Origin: Prolixibacteraceae bacterium
GTDB taxonomy: Bacteria; Bacteroidota; Bacteroidia; Bacteroidales; Prolixibacteraceae
Length of the DNA stretch: 9,447 nt
Direction: 5' to 3'
Assembly: GCA_016931875.1 (NCBI GenBank)
Contig: JAFGDX010000107.1
Coordinates: 1-9,447, forward strand
In this document: positions 6,608 to 9,447 of the stretch, in pieces
How the letters are laid out: every line of letters starts with the position of its first letter
Numbering within the stretch: the stretch's first letter is position 1
Notes under the pieces: model-generated
Database searches by the model: none
Told to the model about the DNA's origin: nothing
The model's input: the letters and a program-made list of their open reading frames with translations, nothing else
Program-made: the position numbers and the translations under genes

Positions 6608-6615
6608 TAATTTTG
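6608..6615 (+). promoter_or_regulatory. Probable -7 element of the SRPBCC-hydrolase-VOC operon
   Basis: TAATTTTG matches the Bacteroidota -7 consensus TAnnTTTG exactly. Upstream only CTG at 6587-6589 stands in for the TTG -33 box, with an 18-base spacer. A strong -7 with a weak -33 box fits a promoter that needs an activator bound at the repeats around 6544-6575, roughly 50-70 bases upstream of the expected start near 6620. The leader to the ATG at 6658 would be about 38 bases. Confidence 0.5.
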
Positions 6616-6657
6616 AGGTAACAGAAAATTATCAACAAAACAGTAAATAAAAATACG

Positions 6658-7551
6658 ATGAAAACAGCAGAGAAAACAAAACTAACAGTGGGGGCTACAA
6701 TAAATGCCCCGGTTGAAAAAGTATGGAAATTAATGAATGAACCACAACACATGGTTAAGTGGAATTTTGCATCCGACGACTGGCATTCACCGCATGCCGA
6801 AAATGATTTGCGTGTTGGCGGGAAATTGCTGGCGCGCATGGAAGCCAAAGACGGGAGTTTTGGCTTTGACTTTGGAGGCGTGTACGACAAGGTTGAAAAA
6901 TTTAAACAAATTGCCTACACACTTGGCGACGGGCGAAAAGTGGAAATAACTTTCGAAACCGATAACAACACCACAAAAATAACCGAAGTGTTTGAGGCCG
7001 AAAGTGCAAATTCACCCGAAATGCAACAACAGGGCTGGCAGGCCATTATGAATAATTTTAAAAAATATGTGGAAACATCGGGAACAATGGAAAATATGCA
7101 TTTTGAAATAGTAATTGATGCTAAGCCGGAAAAAGTTTTTAAAGTCATGTTGGATGATAAAACTTACCGTGAATGGACAAAAATATTCAACCCAACTTCA
7201 CATTATAAAGGTTCGTGGGAAAAGGAATCGAAAATCCTTTTTGTCGGAACCGATGAACATGGAAATGAAGGAGGCATGGTGAGCCGGATTAAAGAAAACA
7301 TCCCAAATAAGTTTATAAGCATTGAACATCTCGGTTTGTTGGAAAACGGTTTAGAAAAAACGACAGGCCCGGAAGTAGAACCATGGAGCGGTGGGCTGGA
7401 AAATTATACTTTCACTGAACAAAACGGGAAAACTCTTCTGGAAGTTGATTTAATTACCAAAACCAAACTGGATGAAAATATGAGTTCCTATTTTAAGGAA
7501 GCCTGGCCAAAAGCGCTGCAAAAACTAAAAACAATTTGTGAAGAAAACTAA
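6658..7551 (+). CDS. Tandem AHSA1/SRPBCC-domain protein (two-domain fusion)
   Basis: This 297-residue protein is about twice the usual SRPBCC length because it holds two domains. Domain 1, about residues 8-140, has the AHSA1 pattern: INAPVEKVWKLMNEPQHMVKWNF, RVGGKLLARMEAKDGSFGFDFGGVYDKVE, and the C-terminal helix GWQAIMNNFKKYVE. Domain 2, about 146-295, is a separate AHSA1-like family: IDAKPEKVFKVMLDDKTYREWTKIFNPTSHYKGSWEKESKILF, GGMVSRIKENIPNKFISIEHLG, and AWPKALQKLKTICE. The two are joined at about 141-146, where an internal ATG (Met144, at 7087) sits close to where a free-standing second gene would begin. The fold binds small hydrophobic molecules or acts as a cochaperone-like module. No catalytic residues can be named. 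It is cytosolic and heads the operon divergent from the GlxA-type regulator. Confidence 0.88.
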   Translation: MKTAEKTKLTVGATINAPVEKVWKLMNEPQHMVKWNFASDDWHSPHAENDLRVGGKLLARMEAKDGSFGFDFGGVYDKVEKFKQIAYTLGDGRKVEITFETDNNTTKITEVFEAESANSPEMQQQGWQAIMNNFKKYVETSGTMENMHFEIVIDAKPEKVFKVMLDDKTYREWTKIFNPTSHYKGSWEKESKILFVGTDEHGNEGGMVSRIKENIPNKFISIEHLGLLENGLEKTTGPEVEPWSGGLENYTFTEQNGKTLLEVDLITKTKLDENMSSYFKEAWPKALQKLKTICEEN

Positions 7552-7563
7552 AATCAGCAGAAA

Positions 7564-8442
7564 ATGAATCAAAAAAAGCAATACACAAAAAACTCTTTTC
7601 TCGCGCTTGTGGTTTTTCTGATTTCAATAAACCCCGGTTTTGCCCAACAAGCACAAAATGCCGGCAAAAAACCAACCGTGTCGGGGTATGCGCCGGTAAA
7701 CGGACTTCAGATTTATTATGAAATTTATGGGGAAGGCGACCCTGTAATTTTGCTTCACGGGGCGTATATGACGATTGGCCTGAACTGGGCACAAATTATT
7801 CCTGAACTCTCGGAAACCCGGAAGGTTATCGCCCTTGAAATGCAGGGGCACGGAAGGACGGCAGACACAGATAGACCTTTTTCATACGCCAGCCTGGCGG
7901 ATGATGTGGCCGGGGTAATGGAACATCTTGATATCGAAAAGGCCGACATTTTGGGATACAGTTTTGGAGGCACAATTGCCTTACAACTGGCAATTCAGAA
8001 TCCGGAACGTGTTAATAAATTAATCATCATTTCAACAACATTTAAATTTGATGGCTGGATGCCCGAAGCAAGACAAGTGTTTGCTACTATGGAACCCGAT
8101 TTTCTGGACAATACACCCCTTCAAACTGAATACAAAAACATTGCCCCCAACCCGGAACACTGGCACCCGTTTGTGGAAAAATTTATAACATTCGATAAAG
8201 AAAATTATAATCTGGGCGAAGAAAATATTCGTTCCATAAAATCACCAACCCTGCTGATTATGGGCGACAATGACGGTGTAAGCATGGAACACAAAGCTGA
8301 AATGTACAAACTGCTGGGAGGCTGCGTATTTGGTGATATGGCAGGGATTCCGGAATCACACCTGGCCATTTTTCCGGGCACAGGCCATGTTAGTTTAATG
8401 ATGAAAACAAAAGAAATTCTTGATTTGGTCAAACAATTTTAA
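7564..8442 (+). CDS. Exported alpha/beta hydrolase
   Basis: This 292-residue protein starts with a Sec signal peptide (about 1-27: basic MNQKKQYTKN, hydrophobic SFLALVVFLI, then NPGFA before Gln-Gln), so it acts in the periplasm. The rest is an alpha/beta hydrolase fold. It has the oxyanion motif LLHGAY (His65-Gly66), a GHGRTADTDRP loop, the nucleophile elbow GYSFGG with Ser133, an acidic residue after strand 7 in MGDNDG (Asp235 or Asp237), and the catalytic His275 in GTGHVSL. All triad positions are present, so it should be active as an esterase, lactonase, thioesterase or related hydrolase. The cap region (about 160-220) is too generic for a substrate call. It follows the SRPBCC fusion by 12 bases and precedes the VOC gene by 33, so the three are probably one transcript. 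Confidence 0.9.
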   Translation: MNQKKQYTKNSFLALVVFLISINPGFAQQAQNAGKKPTVSGYAPVNGLQIYYEIYGEGDPVILLHGAYMTIGLNWAQIIPELSETRKVIALEMQGHGRTADTDRPFSYASLADDVAGVMEHLDIEKADILGYSFGGTIALQLAIQNPERVNKLIIISTTFKFDGWMPEARQVFATMEPDFLDNTPLQTEYKNIAPNPEHWHPFVEKFITFDKENYNLGEENIRSIKSPTLLIMGDNDGVSMEHKAEMYKLLGGCVFGDMAGIPESHLAIFPGTGHVSLMMKTKEILDLVKQF

Positions 8443-8475
8443 TCGAAAAAAATAATTCACTAAAATTTTTAAATT

Positions 8476-8916
8476 ATGGCAACAGTAAACGTTTATCTAA
8501 ATTTTCCGGGTAATACCGAGGAAGCTTTTTTGTTTTACAAATCGGTTTTTGGAACTGAATTTTACGGACAGGGAATTATGCGGTTTAAAGATGTTCCGCC
8601 GTCGGACGACATGCCGCCAATGCCCGCGGGAGTGGAAAATATGGTAATGCATGTTGGCTTACCCATTTTGGACGGACACATTCTGATGGGCTCTGATGCC
8701 CCCGAACAGATGGGATTTAAAGTAAACATGGGAAACAACGTGTATATTAACCTGCAGCCCGATACCCGCGAAGAGACCAGAAAACTTTTTAAAGCGCTTG
8801 CTGAAGGCGGAGAGGTGGAGCAGGAATTGCAGGACATGTTTTGGGGCGACTATTTTGGAAGTGTAAAAGACAAATTTGGCGTTCATTGGATGTTCAACTG
8901 TGCTGAAAAAGAATAA
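8476..8916 (+). CDS. PhnB-like VOC superfamily protein
   Basis: This 146-residue protein belongs to the VOC (glyoxalase/bleomycin resistance/dioxygenase) superfamily, PhnB-like subgroup. It has VNVYLNFPGNTEEAFLFYKSVFGTEF at the start of the first beta-alpha-beta-beta-beta module, VMHVGLPILDGHILMGSDAPE in the middle, and FWGDYFGSVKDKFGVHWMF at the end. The last motif (GDxxGxxxDxFGxxWxF) is diagnostic for this group. These proteins are usually dimeric, may bind a metal or small ligand, and are often mis-named 3-demethylubiquinone methyltransferases, which this is not. There is no signal peptide. It lies 33 bases after the hydrolase gene, probably in the same operon, although that gap is A/T-rich and could carry its own weak promoter. 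The substrate is unknown. Confidence 0.9.
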   Translation: MATVNVYLNFPGNTEEAFLFYKSVFGTEFYGQGIMRFKDVPPSDDMPPMPAGVENMVMHVGLPILDGHILMGSDAPEQMGFKVNMGNNVYINLQPDTREETRKLFKALAEGGEVEQELQDMFWGDYFGSVKDKFGVHWMFNCAEKE

Positions 8917-8934
8917 AAAATACCCAACAAAAAT

Positions 8935-9029
8935 GCTGCCGCAGGTAAGGGAATTGCAGGTTTCATAAAGGCTGTTTCCCGGCAGCCTGCAGCAGTAATT
9001 AGTTTTGAAACCTGAAAATTACAGGTTTC
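8935..9029 (+). other. Repeat-rich, potentially structured intergenic RNA
   Basis: The 241-base gap between the VOC gene and the next SRPBCC gene has clear inverted repeats. Stem A pairs CTGCCGCAGG (8936-8945) with CCTGCAGCAG (8986-8995) with one mismatch. Inside it, GGGAA (8949-8953) pairs with TTCCC (8976-8980), and CAG (8957-8959) with CTG (8972-8974). Hairpin B pairs GAAACCTG (9007-9014) with CAGGTTTC (9022-9029) perfectly across a 7-base loop. CAGGTTTC also occurs at 8957-8964, so it could pair with the same GAAACCTG. No T-run follows hairpin B directly. I cannot match it to a named riboswitch. It may be a transcript 3' end, a small RNA or a decayed repeat. Confidence 0.45.
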
Positions 9030-9157
9030 CACCTCCGGTTACTCCCGGTAATCATCCTACTTTTTAATGACAGGGGTTTTATTCATTGCAACAGTTCCTG
9101 CTCCGTGAAACCATACGAATTTAGAAACAAAAAACATTTGCATAAAAACAATACAAT

Positions 9158-9447
9158 ATGAATACGGATAAACTTGAAATAAAAACACAAATTCAGATTC
9201 AAAAACCAGTAGCGGCTGTTTTTGAAGAAATTGTCAATCCTGAAAATATGAGCAACTATTTTATTTCCAAAAGCTCAGGAACCATGAAAGAAGGAAAAAC
9301 AGTAACCTGGCATTTCCCCGAGTATGAAGAAGGATTTCAGGTGGAAATCGGGATTATTGCCCCCAACCAGTCAATTACATTTTTTTGGGAAAGCAACAAC
9401 AAAACCACCGAAGTAAATATTACACTTACACCCAAACCCGGCAACAG
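9158..9447 (+). CDS. SRPBCC/AHSA1-family protein, N-terminal part (runs off the window)
   Basis: This open frame starts at the ATG at 9158 and has no stop before the right edge. Ninety-six residues are visible. The sequence starts KLEIKTQIQIQKPVAAVFEEIVNPENMSNYFISKSSG, the SRPBCC opening strand and helix pair ('I.I.KPxxxVFExIxxPExMxxYF'). It continues with KTVTWHFPEYEEGFQVEI and NQSITFFWESNNKTTEVNITLTP, the antiparallel strands of the AHSA1 subgroup, in which GTMKEGKTVTWHF is common. About 50 residues, including the closing helix, are missing. It is the third SRPBCC domain in the last 2.8 kb. It is set apart from the VOC gene by 241 bases, so it probably has its own promoter. A weak -7-like AACATTTG lies at 9133-9140. 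Confidence 0.8.
   Translation, partial: MNTDKLEIKTQIQIQKPVAAVFEEIVNPENMSNYFISKSSGTMKEGKTVTWHFPEYEEGFQVEIGIIAPNQSITFFWESNNKTTEVNITLTPKPGN

Noticed and set aside
8855..8975. Minus-strand mini-frame starting MKPAIPLPAAAFLLGIFYS, which looks like a signal peptide
   Set aside because: It is only 23 codons long and mostly overlaps the stem region and the antisense of the VOC gene end. It is most likely chance.
8917..9157. Known riboswitch, tRNA or CRISPR repeat in the gap
   Set aside because: The inverted repeats are real, but no consensus of a class I know is present, and there is no regular repeat-spacer pattern.

Overview
The window reads as chromosomal DNA of a Bacteroidota bacterium. It is AT-rich and has A-rich leaders without clear Shine-Dalgarno sequences. 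It contains exact matches to the Bacteroidota -7 promoter element TAnnTTTG, and its protein families and short lipophilic signal peptides fit that phylum. A Marinilabiliales/Prolixibacteraceae-like origin is my guess from style only. There are no tRNA or rRNA genes, CRISPR arrays, transposases or phage genes.

Layout. Region 1 (1-2240) holds the tail of a ROK-family sugar kinase/regulator, a translationally coupled DeoR-type regulator, and then serA. SerA is a 410-residue phosphoglycerate dehydrogenase of the E. coli ACT-domain type with its own probable promoter. Region 2 (2291-3158) has two small envelope proteins: a 69-aa signal peptide plus one-TM protein, and a secreted DUF6265-like protein. 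Region 3 (3368-5518) is a tight plus-strand run of four genes: a LURP/tubby-like protein with a C-terminal membrane tail, a nucleotidyltransferase-fold protein, a DUF1801 (YdhG-like) protein and a YdeI/OmpD-associated-like protein. It converges on a hairpin terminator shared with the next gene. Region 4 (5526-9447) starts with a GlxA-type AraC regulator (DJ-1/PfpI domain plus AraC HTH) on the minus strand. It is divergent from a plus-strand run encoding a tandem AHSA1/SRPBCC fusion, an exported alpha/beta hydrolase and a PhnB-like VOC protein. After a structured 241-base gap, the start of another SRPBCC protein runs off the window.

How the genes may work together. The clearest regulatory structure is the AraC-SRPBCC divergent intergenic region. 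It has a perfect 12-bp palindrome and two direct copies of AAATTTGTCGT exactly 21 bp apart, just upstream of a consensus -7 box with a poor -33 box. I infer that the GlxA-type protein activates the SRPBCC-hydrolase-VOC operon and perhaps represses itself. The small-molecule-binding folds here (SRPBCC twice, VOC, DUF1801, YdeI) are families that often cluster in Bacteroidota genomes without known substrates. The chemistry of this cluster therefore cannot be read from the sequence.

I found no convincing wholly new system. The most useful leads are the operator array, the fused AHSA1 protein and the repeat-rich structured intergenic region at 8935-9029.
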